Shown here piece after piece: positions 13,964 to 21,893 of a stretch of DNA of 37,062 nucleotides (its first letter is position 1; the number at the start of each line of letters is the position of its first letter). The stretch lies in IMG/VR virus record IMGVR_UViG_3300045944_000553, positions 1 to 37,062 of that record, one strand, 5' to 3'. The notes below the pieces were generated by a model. The model saw nothing but the letters and a program-made list of their open reading frames with translations. It was not told where the DNA came from and searched no databases. The position numbers and the translations under genes are program-made. The stretch is from a virus.

Positions 13964-14215
13964 ATGCGCGAGCTAGAAGAACGCTTTCAGGCCTGGTGCC
14001 AATGGCAAATTGGCAACTGTATGCGCGGGGAGCAGATTGTGGACAGCGCCAAGAAATACGAGTTTCTCGTGAAGTCCATTCACGGCAACCTCGAACTCAT
14101 CGGGATGCTCATTGCCGAGGTGCAGAAGCTGAACCGACGCTCTACCGAGGGCTTCGAGCGTATTGACCTGCCTGGAGGGCGGTCCATCCGGGGGGAGGTG
14201 CGCCGTGACGGATGA
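13964..14215 (+). CDS. Hypothetical helical protein
   Basis: 83 residues, mostly helical (ELEERFQAWCQWQIGNCMRGEQIVDSAKK), with a basic C-terminus. The ATG follows the previous stop codon directly, with AAAGG upstream within the previous gene. Its end overlaps the next gene. Location suggests a minor head or assembly role; no family recognised. Confidence 0.6.
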   Translation: MRELEERFQAWCQWQIGNCMRGEQIVDSAKKYEFLVKSIHGNLELIGMLIAEVQKLNRRSTEGFERIDLPGGRSIRGEVRRDG

Positions 14216-14498
14216 GTCCCGCCGGCTGGCGCCGCCGGTGCCGTGGGAGGGGGAAGGGACCGTGCTGCGGCTCCGCGACCTGGCGTGTGCGACCTGGCCG
14301 GCCGGGACGCGCTATGAAGTCCTGAGCTCGATCCCTGGGGACTTTGGGCGGGAGCGGGTCGTGGCCTGGGTGGAGACGGCGCGGGCGGAGACGCCCCTCC
14401 AGCCGTATGTGCCAGGGCAGTTCCAGGTCGATGTGCCGCGCGCGTGTGTCGTGCGATGCCGGGAACTGGTGCCTGGGGAGGGGGCGCGCGGTGGGTGA
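14205..14498 (+). CDS. Hypothetical protein
   Basis: 97 residues, with beta-type segments (GTVLRLRDLACATWPAGTRYEVL, FQVDVPRACVVRCREL). GTG start at 14205, preceded by GGGGGAGG; it overlaps the previous gene by 11 bases and the next by 8. No family recognised. The dense chain of overlaps 13964-14748 supports translation of all its members. Confidence 0.6.
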   Translation: MTDESRRLAPPVPWEGEGTVLRLRDLACATWPAGTRYEVLSSIPGDFGRERVVAWVETARAETPLQPYVPGQFQVDVPRACVVRCRELVPGEGARGG

Positions 14499-14562
14499 AC
14501 TCGTCGTGCTGGCGGCGGTGGTCCTGGTGGGCACGGTGCTGTGCTGGGTCTGGTGGAGTTAG
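14491..14562 (+). CDS. 23-residue membrane micropeptide
   Basis: Starting at GTG 14491 and overlapping the previous gene by eight bases, this frame encodes MGELVVLAAVVLVGTVLCWV and three more residues (WWS). It is one transmembrane helix with an aromatic end. GGGGAGG lies upstream. Very short membrane peptides are real in phages, but length alone gives little statistical support here. Confidence 0.4.
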   Translation: MGELVVLAAVVLVGTVLCWVWWS

Positions 14563-14565
14563 CGT

Positions 14566-14748
14566 ATGGCTGAGGACGTGTCGGTCGCCAAGGTGCTGGA
14601 CGGGGCCCAGGGCTGCACGGTGGTGCTGGTGCTGGGGTGGGACGCCCAGGGCGGCCTGTACGCCGCGACCTCGACCGCAGACAGTGGCGTCGTATGGGAC
14701 CTGATCCACACGTTTACGACGTACATCGAGAGTGGACGGTATGGCTGA
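14566..14748 (+). CDS. Small hypothetical protein
   Basis: 60 residues, neutral, with two strand-like segments (CTVVLVLGWDAQGGLYAATS) and a short helix near the end. GGAG lies eight bases before the ATG. It overlaps the next gene by eight bases. No family recognised; it is part of the run of small genes between portal and scaffold. Confidence 0.55.
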   Translation: MAEDVSVAKVLDGAQGCTVVLVLGWDAQGGLYAATSTADSGVVWDLIHTFTTYIESGRYG

Positions 14749-14986
14749 CGCGCTGCCCCCCATCCCGGTGCATCGCCTGGAGCCGTACGTGTCGGCCCGC
14801 ATCCAGGGGATTCTCGACCGCTTGATCCCGCGCTACTGGGCGCACGAGGTGACGACGCAGGAACTCTACGGCGCCATTGGGGCGATTGCCGAATTGCACG
14901 CCTTGCTGGCCGATGTGCAGCGCCAGCAGCGCCAGAGCGAGCAGGGACCGCGCGATAGTCACGGGATTACGTACGAAAGGAGGTAG
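14741..14986 (+). CDS. Small helical protein
   Basis: 81 residues, helical throughout (SARIQGILDRLIPRYWA, TQELYGAIGAIAELHALLADVQRQQRQ). The ATG at 14741 overlaps the preceding stop, and the gene ends just before the scaffold gene. No family recognised; context suggests head assembly. Confidence 0.6.
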   Translation: MADALPPIPVHRLEPYVSARIQGILDRLIPRYWAHEVTTQELYGAIGAIAELHALLADVQRQQRQSEQGPRDSHGITYERR

Positions 14987-14988
14987 CT

Positions 14989-15771
14989 GTGGCTGAGTAC
15001 CAACCGCCACCGGAGGTGGACGCCCCGGCAGAGATCGACTTTCAGGAGGAGGTCACGCCTCCCGCAGCCCCCGTGCGTCCACGGCGCGGCTCCCGGGAGT
15101 ATCCCACGCCCCCGCCTCCCCCCCGGGAGCGTATCAGTGTGGGCGAGCGGGAATACGAGGTCGACCCCGGCGTGGCGGCCTACGTCAAGCAGATGGAGCA
15201 GGCCTACGGGCGCTTAGAGCAGATCGAGCGGCATGCGCAGGACCAGGCGGCCTGGCGCGAGGGCGTGCAGCGGGCCGTGGTGGGCGAGCAGCCCGCGCCG
15301 CAGGATGAACTCGAGACGCTGTGGTTCTCGAATCCCAAAGAAGCCGCGCGGCGCCTCACCGAGCAGGTCACGAGCCAGGTGGAGTCCCGCTATCAGGCGC
15401 GGGAGTCGATGCAGGCCTTCTGGGGCACGTTCGAGGGCGAGTATCCCGAACTGGTCCCGCAACGCAAGCTCGTGCAGTACCTGCTGGCGACCGAGCCGGG
15501 CTTAGGGACGCTCCCGAACTCGCCGGACGGCCGCGCGCAGCTCGCCAAAGCGGCGCGGGAGTGGAGCCTCAGCGCCATGCAGGGGGCGAGGCAGAGCGGC
15601 ACGGTCCCCGCCCGCCAGTCGGTGCCGCCGGTGGAGACGGGGACGCGGCGCCGCAGTGCGCCAGCGCCCCGGCAGGAGCCGGCGCAGCCGCAGTCGATGA
15701 CGGAGTTTCGGCGGCAGCGCCGGGACCAGCGCCGCCAGCATCAGCTCCGCCTGGTGCAGGGCGGGAATTAG
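14989..15771 (+). CDS. Scaffolding protein
   Basis: 260 residues. It has an acidic, Pro-rich N-terminus, a central helical coiled-coil region (about 70-180) and a strongly basic C-terminus (FRRQRRDQRRQHQLRL), the usual plan of a phage scaffold that contacts coat protein through its basic tail. It starts with GTG after AAAGGAGGT, and sits directly before the major capsid gene, where scaffolds are normally found. Assignment rests on position, charge pattern and length, not on a sequence match. Confidence 0.75.
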   Translation: MAEYQPPPEVDAPAEIDFQEEVTPPAAPVRPRRGSREYPTPPPPPRERISVGEREYEVDPGVAAYVKQMEQAYGRLEQIERHAQDQAAWREGVQRAVVGEQPAPQDELETLWFSNPKEAARRLTEQVTSQVESRYQARESMQAFWGTFEGEYPELVPQRKLVQYLLATEPGLGTLPNSPDGRAQLAKAAREWSLSAMQGARQSGTVPARQSVPPVETGTRRRSAPAPRQEPAQPQSMTEFRRQRRDQRRQHQLRLVQGGN

Positions 15772-15804
15772 CGTCACGTATGTGACTAGAAAGGTGAGGG
15801 CTAC

Positions 15805-16764
15805 ATGGCCGAAAACACGTGGACCGGTTCGGTCGTTGATGGGGTATTAAAAAATCACTTCATCTCGCAACAGATCATGTACGCCTCGGTGGCCGAGTCG
15901 AAGTTTGACATGTTCGCCACGGAAGTGGACGATTACGGCCTGCACGATGGCGAGAGCGCCACGCTGACGCGCATCTCCAACATTACGGAGCCGCTCGACG
16001 GCACGCTCATTGAGACGCAGCGTATTCCGGAAGACGATTTTCGCATTGGCGCCGTGCAGGTGCCGGTGCGCGAAATGGGCCGCGCCATTCCGTATACGGA
16101 GTTGCTGCGCGACTTCGCCCACTTCAACCTGGACAACGCCATCCAGCGCAAGTTGCGCCAGCAGATGACGCTCATTCTCGACACGATGTACGCGAAGGCC
16201 TGCAAGGCGAGCTTACTGCGCTATGCCCCCACCGGCACGACCGCCACGCCCACGTCCTCCTTCACGACCACGGGGACGTTTGGCGCCGTGGCCTCGCGCT
16301 CGCTGATGGTGTACGACCTGGAGGAGCTGGCGACGATCCTCTACGACACGTACCAGGCGGAGCCGTATGAGGGGGATGACTATATCGGTATATTCAGATT
16401 TAGAAGTCTTATGACTGTGAGGCGTGATCCTGCCTGGCAAATTTGGCATCAATATACTGATCCGCAAGCCAAGTATAACGGCGAGACGGGACGCATCGAG
16501 AGCATCCGCTTGATCGAGACGAACCACGCGCAAGCCCTGGCCTACGTGGGCACGGGCAACGTGCTCGGGGAAGGCGTGGTGTTTGGCGCGGACGCGTACT
16601 GCATGGCTGAGAGCGTGACGCCAGAACTGCGGGCAGGGATCCCACAGGACTATGGCAGGTCAAGAGGAATTGCGTGGTACGGTCAGGTGGGCGCTAAGCT
16701 TGTGTGGAGCGCAGACAGCAGCAATCCCGGAGAAAGTAACCTGGTGTACATCGGTTCTCAATGA
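15805..16764 (+). CDS. Major capsid protein (N4-gp56-like)
   Basis: 319 residues. The start MAENTWTGS, the segment IEVTRISNITEPLDG-like core (TLTRISNITEPLDGTLIE), RDFAHFNLDNAIQRKL and the C-terminal YGQVGAKLVW fit the HK97-fold N4-gp56 coat family. It forms the icosahedral shell. Two tracts differ in base composition from the rest: 16379-16480 (ATA, AGA, TTA codons) and about 16640-16764, the gene's 3' end. The second faces the HNH gene at 16879. The coding frame is intact. Confidence 0.85.
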   Translation: MAENTWTGSVVDGVLKNHFISQQIMYASVAESKFDMFATEVDDYGLHDGESATLTRISNITEPLDGTLIETQRIPEDDFRIGAVQVPVREMGRAIPYTELLRDFAHFNLDNAIQRKLRQQMTLILDTMYAKACKASLLRYAPTGTTATPTSSFTTTGTFGAVASRSLMVYDLEELATILYDTYQAEPYEGDDYIGIFRFRSLMTVRRDPAWQIWHQYTDPQAKYNGETGRIESIRLIETNHAQALAYVGTGNVLGEGVVFGADAYCMAESVTPELRAGIPQDYGRSRGIAWYGQVGAKLVWSADSSNPGESNLVYIGSQ

Positions 16765-16847
16765 ACTAGTACACTATTAATAATAAGCATACAGGCAGAT
16801 TTATTTGTCAAATTGGTATGTATTCATGGTGTGTAGACTCCTGTGCA

Positions 16848-16856
16848 TGGTATAAT
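16848..16856 (+). promoter_or_regulatory. Extended -10 promoter of the zinc-finger HNH gene
   Basis: TGG-TATAAT lies 23 bases before the ATG at 16879, so the leader can only be about 15-20 bases and has no room for the two hairpins seen before the other HNH genes. AAAGGAGG follows as ribosome site. The same TGG-TATAAT-type box precedes HNH genes at 11.3 kb and 20.3 kb. The stretch 16765-16847 is AT-rich with no gene seen. Confidence 0.65.
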
Positions 16857-16878
16857 TTTATCATGAAAGGAGGGCCAT

Positions 16879-17826
16879 ATGCCCCATGATACAACATGTC
16901 CGATTTGTGGTACAGCCATGCGTGTTCCTGATCGTACTACACGTGATCAGGCGCATTATTGTTCACGGGCGTGTGCCAATAAGGCACGGCGCAAACATAT
17001 CCCGCTCGAAGGGACGTGTAAAGTGTGTGGCGCTGTCTTTGTCTACGTGGAAAATCCTGCATTGCCCGGTCGCGGCCAGTATTGTAGTCGTGCCTGTGCC
17101 AATGAGGGCCAACGGGTGCATCGTACTGCATTGTGTGTGCACTGTGGCACCACGTTTCCCCTGTTGTACAAAACGCCGCCAAAGCCCGGCAGTGGGCAAT
17201 ATTGTTCGATGACCTGTGCGAGGGCTGCACGGACGGAGAAAGTACGGGTGGATCGTATCTGCCTCGTCTGTGAGCAACCATTCTGGGTCTACGAAAGTCA
17301 GTTGCGCCGGGAAGGGCCTGGGCAAAAAGGTGTCTTTTGCTCGCGCGCATGTGCGGTAAAAGGCCGCCAGAAGAACACCTATAACAATACCACGCGCCGG
17401 CGGACGGCGACGTATCAGTATCATCGCCGTGGGTATGTTATGGCCTATGCCCCAGATCATCCAAGTGTGCAGGAACGGATCAAGCGTGGTAGTCGGCATT
17501 ACTATGTGATGGAGCACCGGCTTGTAATGGAACAGGCCCTCGGACGATATTTGCATCCCTGGGAGAATGTGCATCACAAGAATGGCGTGCGCCATGATAA
17601 TCGTCTGGAGAATCTCGAAGTGTGGGTGAAAGCGCAACCTGCAGGGCAGACGAATGAGTATCTCGATTATGTGCTCATCCTCTTGCGGCAATTGCGAGAG
17701 GCAGGGATACGCCCGGAGGGATGGCCAGGCACGCAAGCTCCAGGGCCGTTTGTTGTCGCCATACCCGCACCTGTCCATCCTGAGCAACTCGGCTTTCTGC
17801 TGCCCCAACCGGAGGGCACGCACTAG
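16879..17826 (+). CDS. HNH endonuclease with four N-terminal zinc ribbons
   Basis: 315 residues. Four similar zinc ribbons in tandem use C7/C10/C28/C32, C47/C50/C69/C73, C86/C89/C109/C113 and C128/C131/C154/C158, each ending CS..CA or CA. An HNH_3-type core follows ([45 protein letters not shown], about 186-249) and then a Pro-rich tail. AAAGGAGG lies before the ATG. It is the only HNH gene in the same direction as the virion genes and lacks the hairpin leader. It lies between the capsid gene, whose 3' end is AT-rich, and a pair of paralogous head genes. Confidence 0.85.
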   Translation: MPHDTTCPICGTAMRVPDRTTRDQAHYCSRACANKARRKHIPLEGTCKVCGAVFVYVENPALPGRGQYCSRACANEGQRVHRTALCVHCGTTFPLLYKTPPKPGSGQYCSMTCARAARTEKVRVDRICLVCEQPFWVYESQLRREGPGQKGVFCSRACAVKGRQKNTYNNTTRRRTATYQYHRRGYVMAYAPDHPSVQERIKRGSRHYYVMEHRLVMEQALGRYLHPWENVHHKNGVRHDNRLENLEVWVKAQPAGQTNEYLDYVLILLRQLREAGIRPEGWPGTQAPGPFVVAIPAPVHPEQLGFLLPQPEGTH

Positions 17827-17836
17827 GAGTATGCCT

Positions 17837-18253
17837 ATGGGCTATGCCACTGGAACGTTTACGCAACCCGTGATTGCCGCTGCGGACCTCAGCGCTACGG
17901 GTGACAAGGCCACCTGGACCCCTACTGGTCTGCCGGCCACGCTGCGCCGCCTGGCGGTCATCGTCACGACTGCAGTGACCACGCCGGCGGCCGTCGTCTC
18001 GCTCGATCTGCGCCCCACCGCTGGCAGTAACACCGGGCGCGTCACGGGCGGCGTCGGGACCCTTACCGTGCCAGCGAGCAGCCCGCTCGGGCGCGTCGTC
18101 TACAAAGCCCTGAACAGTACGCTCCTCCCTGGCCAGGAGGTCGTCGTCAACGTCACGGTTGCCGCTGGCGCGGGCGTGGTCGATGTGCGTCTGGACCTGG
18201 TGCCGGTCTCCGACACGCCCCTCAACAACCCGCGCATGGTCGCCAGCGCGTAG
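17837..18253 (+). CDS. Head/decoration-like protein, paralogue 1
   Basis: 138 residues, beta-rich with many small and Thr/Val residues. It is a paralogue of the next gene: both share TW.(P/V)TGL, (T/K)(L/I)RRL(A/S)(V)(I/V)VTTA, LDLR.TAGS-type, TGRVT.GVGTLT.P and a final MVASA. ATG 17837, with AGGAG seven bases upstream, is preferred over ATG 17831. Placement after the capsid gene suggests a capsid-decorating or head-fibre role, which is inference. Confidence 0.65.
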   Translation: MGYATGTFTQPVIAAADLSATGDKATWTPTGLPATLRRLAVIVTTAVTTPAAVVSLDLRPTAGSNTGRVTGGVGTLTVPASSPLGRVVYKALNSTLLPGQEVVVNVTVAAGAGVVDVRLDLVPVSDTPLNNPRMVASA

Positions 18254-18267
18254 AAAGGACGGATGCC

Positions 18268-18687
18268 TTGAGCTATTCGCACACCATGCACGACACGCTC
18301 ATTGCCTCGGCGGTGGCCTTGACGCCGACGGGTGCCAAGGGCACCTGGCCGGTCACCGGGCTCGCCAAAACCATTCGGCGGCTCTCGGCCGTGGTCACCA
18401 CCGCGACGACGGCCGCCGACCCGTGTATCCTGTCGTTCGATCTCCGCGTCACGGCCGGGAGTGATACCGGCCGCGTCACGGCGGGCGTCGGCACGCTCAC
18501 GCTTCCCGGCGGCACGGTGGCCGGGACCGTCGTGTATAAAAACGTCAATGTGACCGTGCGTCCAGGCCAGGAAGTGGTGCTGACGGCGACGGATGCCACA
18601 GCGGCAGGCGTCGCCACGGTGGGGATGACCGTCGAGGAAGCCTGGGAAACACCCGCGAATGTGGCGGCGATGGTCGCCAGCGCCTAG
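18268..18687 (+). CDS. Head/decoration-like protein, paralogue 2
   Basis: 139 residues. Similar along its whole length to the preceding protein (VVTTATTAADPCILSFDLR, TAGSDTGRVTAGVGTLTLP, VVYKNVNVTVRPGQEVVL, final MVASA), so the pair arose by tandem duplication. It starts with TTG at 18268, eight bases after AAAGGA; the nearby ATG at 18262 is followed at once by a stop. Beta-rich, no catalytic motif; probably an external virion protein. Confidence 0.65.
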   Translation: MSYSHTMHDTLIASAVALTPTGAKGTWPVTGLAKTIRRLSAVVTTATTAADPCILSFDLRVTAGSDTGRVTAGVGTLTLPGGTVAGTVVYKNVNVTVRPGQEVVLTATDATAAGVATVGMTVEEAWETPANVAAMVASA

Positions 18688-18695
18688 GAGGTTGT

Positions 18696-19058
18696 ATGGC
18701 CGAGGAAGCCCCTGCCGCCCTCGCCCCCGAGGAAGAGGCGGCTGCGATGCTGTACAGTGTGTACCGCCTTCAGGTGGGCGGGGTGAACGAAGCCGGGCTT
18801 GGCATGCCAGCCTGGGCGGACCTCTCTATCCCCTTGCACAACGCCTGGATGGCTGTGGCGGAGGCGGCCAGTGGTGGTGCGCCCCCTGTGCAAGCGCCAG
18901 CCCCATCCGCCGGGCTGTGGACGCAGGAGGACCTGGAGCAATTGACCGTCAGCGACTTGCGCGAACTGGCCACGACGGGGGGCGTCAGCGTGGCGTCGAG
19001 TGCGACCAAGCAGCAGCTCATTGATGCGCTCCTGGCCAGCCAGGCGGCCTCACCGTGA
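18696..19058 (+). CDS. Hypothetical protein with SAP/Rho-N-like C-terminus
   Basis: 120 residues. An Ala/Glu-rich N-terminus and a Pro/Ala linker lead to a C-terminal helix-turn-helix-like unit LTVSDLRELATTGGVSVASS, followed by TKQQLIDALLAS, which fits the short Rho-N/SAP-like fold often found in phage head proteins. AGGAGG stands before the ATG. It overlaps the next gene by four bases (GTGA). Exact role unknown. Confidence 0.65.
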   Translation: MAEEAPAALAPEEEAAAMLYSVYRLQVGGVNEAGLGMPAWADLSIPLHNAWMAVAEAASGGAPPVQAPAPSAGLWTQEDLEQLTVSDLRELATTGGVSVASSATKQQLIDALLASQAASP

Positions 19059-19615
19059 GCGCGCCGGCGTTCTCTCTGCGGGTCCACGTCTACGAAGACA
19101 ACCGCCAGGACGGGACGCGCACGCTGGTGGCCTATACGCCGTTCCTGCGCCTCGGGGCCCCGTCAGGCAGTGGGCATGCCGGGGAGGTGTGTTACCTCCA
19201 GCACGGCTATGTCTATGGCGAAGGGGGTGATCCCTACGACGTGGAGGACCTGCCGGACTGGTTCGGGGCGGCCCTGGCCGCGCTGACGCCGCAGGCGCGG
19301 GTGGATGTGGGGTTTACCGCAGATCGGGTGCAGTGGTACACCGGTGGGGACGGTCCAAACGACGTGTGGCCGTCGTCAGGGGAGGCGGCAGCGCCGGTGC
19401 CCGTGCTGCCGTCGTCACCGACGTTCCCGCCGGGCTTCAAGCCTGACCAGTGGGTGCTGGGATTTCTCTGTTCGCGCCAGCACGACTACGCGGACACGGG
19501 GCGGAGCCGCTACAACAAACAGATGAAGTGTGTGGACTGTGAGGCGCTGCGGAAGCACGTCAAGCCGAAACAGGCCAAGGCTCCAGAGGCCAAACACCTC
19601 ATGGCGACGACGTAA
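19055..19615 (+). CDS. Hypothetical protein with C-terminal zinc-ribbon-like motif
   Basis: 186 residues. The N-terminal domain is beta-rich (FSLRVHVYEDNRQDGTRTL). A Pro-rich linker follows, then a C-terminal segment with C, H and CVDC (LCSRQHDY, MKCVDCE) that could bind one metal. GTG start overlapping the previous stop. It ends eight bases before the convergent HNH gene. No family recognised. Confidence 0.6.
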   Translation: MSAPAFSLRVHVYEDNRQDGTRTLVAYTPFLRLGAPSGSGHAGEVCYLQHGYVYGEGGDPYDVEDLPDWFGAALAALTPQARVDVGFTADRVQWYTGGDGPNDVWPSSGEAAAPVPVLPSSPTFPPGFKPDQWVLGFLCSRQHDYADTGRSRYNKQMKCVDCEALRKHVKPKQAKAPEAKHLMATT

Positions 19616-19622
19616 CGGGGCG

Positions 19623-20249
19623 TCAGTTGTCAGGGACATGTCGCCAGGTCTTGCGGTGGATGATGGAGGAAATGGCGCTATGCGATACGCCGAACATGTC
19701 GCCAATGGCTTGTTGACTCAAGGTCCCATTGCGCTGTAGATGACGGATTTCCCTGACCTGCTCCGCAGTCAGTTTGGCGAATGTGGTCTTTTCTCCGCGA
19801 GGGACTCTTTCAGGATGAAGGCGAGCGCCACTCTTTGCACCACGGGGGATACGTTCTGGGCGCGTATGCACCCAATGACGGCCTTTGCGCACCATGTCTT
19901 GCATATTGTCGGTGCGTGTGCCAAGGAACAGGTGGACAGGGCGGACACACGCTGGTGTATCGCAGCGGTGGAGCACCCACAATCCATCAGGAATAGGGCC
20001 AAAGGTCAGTTCATAGGCGAGGCGATGGACCAGGATGGCTTTCGAGTCAACAGTTATGGTGCCATAGCCAGCCGTACTGTGCGAGCCCATCCACAGCCAG
20101 CAGGTGTCTGTAATCTTGACCCGCGCCCACAAGCGTTCGACAAGGCTCATATGTTTGAGCCTGGCAAAGTGGGAAAGTTTCCACGCCCGACCCGGCGCGC
20201 ATACCTCTTGGCAACCGCAGGAACACCATCTATCTTTGTTCTCAGCCAT
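19623..20249 (-). CDS. HNH homing endonuclease (GYG-HNH class, 19.6 kb)
   Basis: 208 residues. It has an N-terminal Cys cluster (CSCGC), then the HNH core GYGTITVD, VHRLAYELTFG, VLHRCDTPACVRPVHLFLGTRTDNMQD, and a C-terminal homing-type HTH (FAKLTAEQVREIRHL, FGVSHSAISSII, KTWRHV). It is the same class as the gene at 5869-6465. It is antisense to the virion genes, in the gap between two small rightward genes, and appears to break neither. ATG 20249 follows GAGG, which sits in a hairpin loop. Confidence 0.88.
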   Translation of the reverse strand: MAENKDRWCSCGCQEVCAPGRAWKLSHFARLKHMSLVERLWARVKITDTCWLWMGSHSTAGYGTITVDSKAILVHRLAYELTFGPIPDGLWVLHRCDTPACVRPVHLFLGTRTDNMQDMVRKGRHWVHTRPERIPRGAKSGARLHPERVPRGEKTTFAKLTAEQVREIRHLQRNGTLSQQAIGDMFGVSHSAISSIIHRKTWRHVPDN

Positions 20250-20345
20250 GACATCTGCACCTCGTATGCAGCATGGAGTGGTCAGAGCCCTGGTGGTGTA
20301 TCAGCACTGCCAGGGCTCGTTTGTGTAGATGGATAAATTGTACCA
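20250..20345 (-). promoter_or_regulatory. HNH promoter and two-hairpin RNA leader (20.3 kb)
   Basis: The minus-strand extended -10 TGG-TACAAT lies at 20345-20337. The leader has a perfect 9-bp stem GAGCCCTGG/CCAGGGCTC (20310-20318 with 20285-20293). A 5-bp hairpin CTGCA/TGCAG (20267-20271 with 20255-20259) follows, with loop TACGAGG exposing the Shine-Dalgarno bases, and ATG five bases further on. The layout matches the leaders at 6.5, 11.2, 25.4 and 32.1 kb. Confidence 0.8.
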
Positions 20346-20374
20346 TTGATGCGCTCTAGAGTACAGGAGTAGCT

Positions 20375-20614
20375 GTGTCGATTGCGAACATGCCCGCAAA
20401 CGCAAGAAGTCAGGTGCTCCACGACGTGCTGCAGCAGCGACTCCAGGTGCTGCAGACTGAGCAGCAAGCCGACCTCACGCGCGCGCAGACCTTAGAGGCA
20501 CAGCGCCAGCAGCTTGTGGAGGCGTGCCTGCGTCGGGCTGGGGCCATCGCCGAGCTTGAGGCCCTGTGTCAGCCGATTGTCGCGACAAAAGTGGAGGAGG
20601 ACGGCCGTGGCTGA
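20375..20614 (+). CDS. Small coiled-coil protein
   Basis: 79 residues, a long amphipathic helix rich in Gln and Leu (SQVLHDVLQQRLQVLQTEQQADL, TLEAQRQQLVEACLRR). GTG start after AGGAG. It overlaps the next gene by eight bases. Likely a minor structural or assembly protein; no family recognised. Confidence 0.6.
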   Translation: MSIANMPANARSQVLHDVLQQRLQVLQTEQQADLTRAQTLEAQRQQLVEACLRRAGAIAELEALCQPIVATKVEEDGRG

Positions 20615-21884
20615 CACCATAGGCGTTGCCACCGACACCATCATCGCCCGCAGTCCCATCGTCACGCCTGGCCCTGTCAGTTGCGAACTCTGGCGCACCC
20701 TCATGTACCGCATGGGGGAAAACCCGGATACGTCGCAGTGGGGTCCCGCGGCCCTGCACTACCTGAACCGGGCCTATTGGTCGTTCTGTCGCGGCGGTGG
20801 GGAGTTTGAGGAAGGCGCGCACGAGGACTGGCCCTGGCTGCGCAAAGTCCCCCCCGGCGTGATCATCCTCGAACCGGAGCGCTCGACGCTGGCGGATGGC
20901 TCGACGGCGGGCGTGGTGCGGGGCTCGCAGACCGTTGGCCTGAGTGTGCCGCCGGACGTCTCGTGTCTCGGCTGGCAATTCCGCGTCGTCGATCACCAGG
21001 GCTCAGACATCTTCCGCGTCATCAACCATGCGCCGGGCCATGCGACGCTCATCCTCGATGCGCCGTATACGGGCCACACCACCACGACCGCCCGCTACTG
21101 GCTCCGGCAGTTCGACTATCCCCTGGCGGCTGATGTGCTCCACCTCATCGAACCCCTGCACACGGATCGCCTGGCCGACGATGCCGAGGTCCCGTACACG
21201 ATCCGCCTCACCAGTGACGTCGGCCTCAGCGAGCAGTGGCCCAAGGATGACTGGTCGAGCGGCGTGCCGACGCAGTGTGCGCTCATTGGCGTGCAACTCT
21301 GCCCGGATGTGCTCGCGACCCCCCTGGCTCCTGCGGGGGTCGGCACCCAGCTCCTGCGGTTCAACCGCTGTCCCAACGTCACCACCGGCCCGCTCCGCGT
21401 GGAGTATCCCTACACGTTCCTCCCCCCGCCGCTGACGCAGATGACCGGCGTGTGTGACGAGGTGCCGGTGCTGCCGCCCCCGCTGCGCTGGTCGCTGGTG
21501 GACCTGGCGCTGTACTTCGCCATGCTGGACCGCAACGACACGCGGGCCGATGGGTATGTCATCTTAGGGAAGGGCGGGATTCGGACCGCGCAACGGCAGC
21601 AGCGGCATCAGATGGCGGTAACGGGCCAAGGGGTCGGCCGGTTGCGGCTGCGTCGTGGGGCCTGGGGACACCGCCGACCGCTTGTCATGGCGCCAGCACC
21701 GGCGGGAGCGGGTCCTGCGGGACCCCCAGGCCCGCAGGGCCTGCCAGGGCAGACCGGACCGCCAGGGCAGACCGGACAGGCGGAGCAATGGCATAGTGGC
21801 GTGGGACCGCCCCCACCAGGGCTGGGCTCGCCTGGCGACTGGTATCTCGATACGGCGACAGGCCAGGTGTACGAACTCCAATAA
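20607..21884 (+). CDS. Head-tail adaptor-like protein with collagen-like tail
   Basis: 425 residues. The main part (about 1-360) has a helical start (PVSCELWRTLMYRMGENPDTSQW, ALHYLNRAYWSFC) and a long beta-rich region; size and place suggest a tail-tubular/adaptor role, without a clear match. A short collagen-like stretch of about eight Gly-X-Y triplets (near 369-392) follows, then a terminal QWHSGVGPPPPGLGSPGDW and YLDTATGQVYEL module, which is common at the ends of phage fibres. GTG start at 20607 after GGAGGACGG. The collagen unit may have come from the neighbouring collagen gene. Confidence 0.65.
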   Translation: MADTIGVATDTIIARSPIVTPGPVSCELWRTLMYRMGENPDTSQWGPAALHYLNRAYWSFCRGGGEFEEGAHEDWPWLRKVPPGVIILEPERSTLADGSTAGVVRGSQTVGLSVPPDVSCLGWQFRVVDHQGSDIFRVINHAPGHATLILDAPYTGHTTTTARYWLRQFDYPLAADVLHLIEPLHTDRLADDAEVPYTIRLTSDVGLSEQWPKDDWSSGVPTQCALIGVQLCPDVLATPLAPAGVGTQLLRFNRCPNVTTGPLRVEYPYTFLPPPLTQMTGVCDEVPVLPPPLRWSLVDLALYFAMLDRNDTRADGYVILGKGGIRTAQRQQRHQMAVTGQGVGRLRLRRGAWGHRRPLVMAPAPAGAGPAGPPGPQGLPGQTGPPGQTGQAEQWHSGVGPPPPGLGSPGDWYLDTATGQVYELQ

Positions 21885-21893
21885 GGCGCGCGT

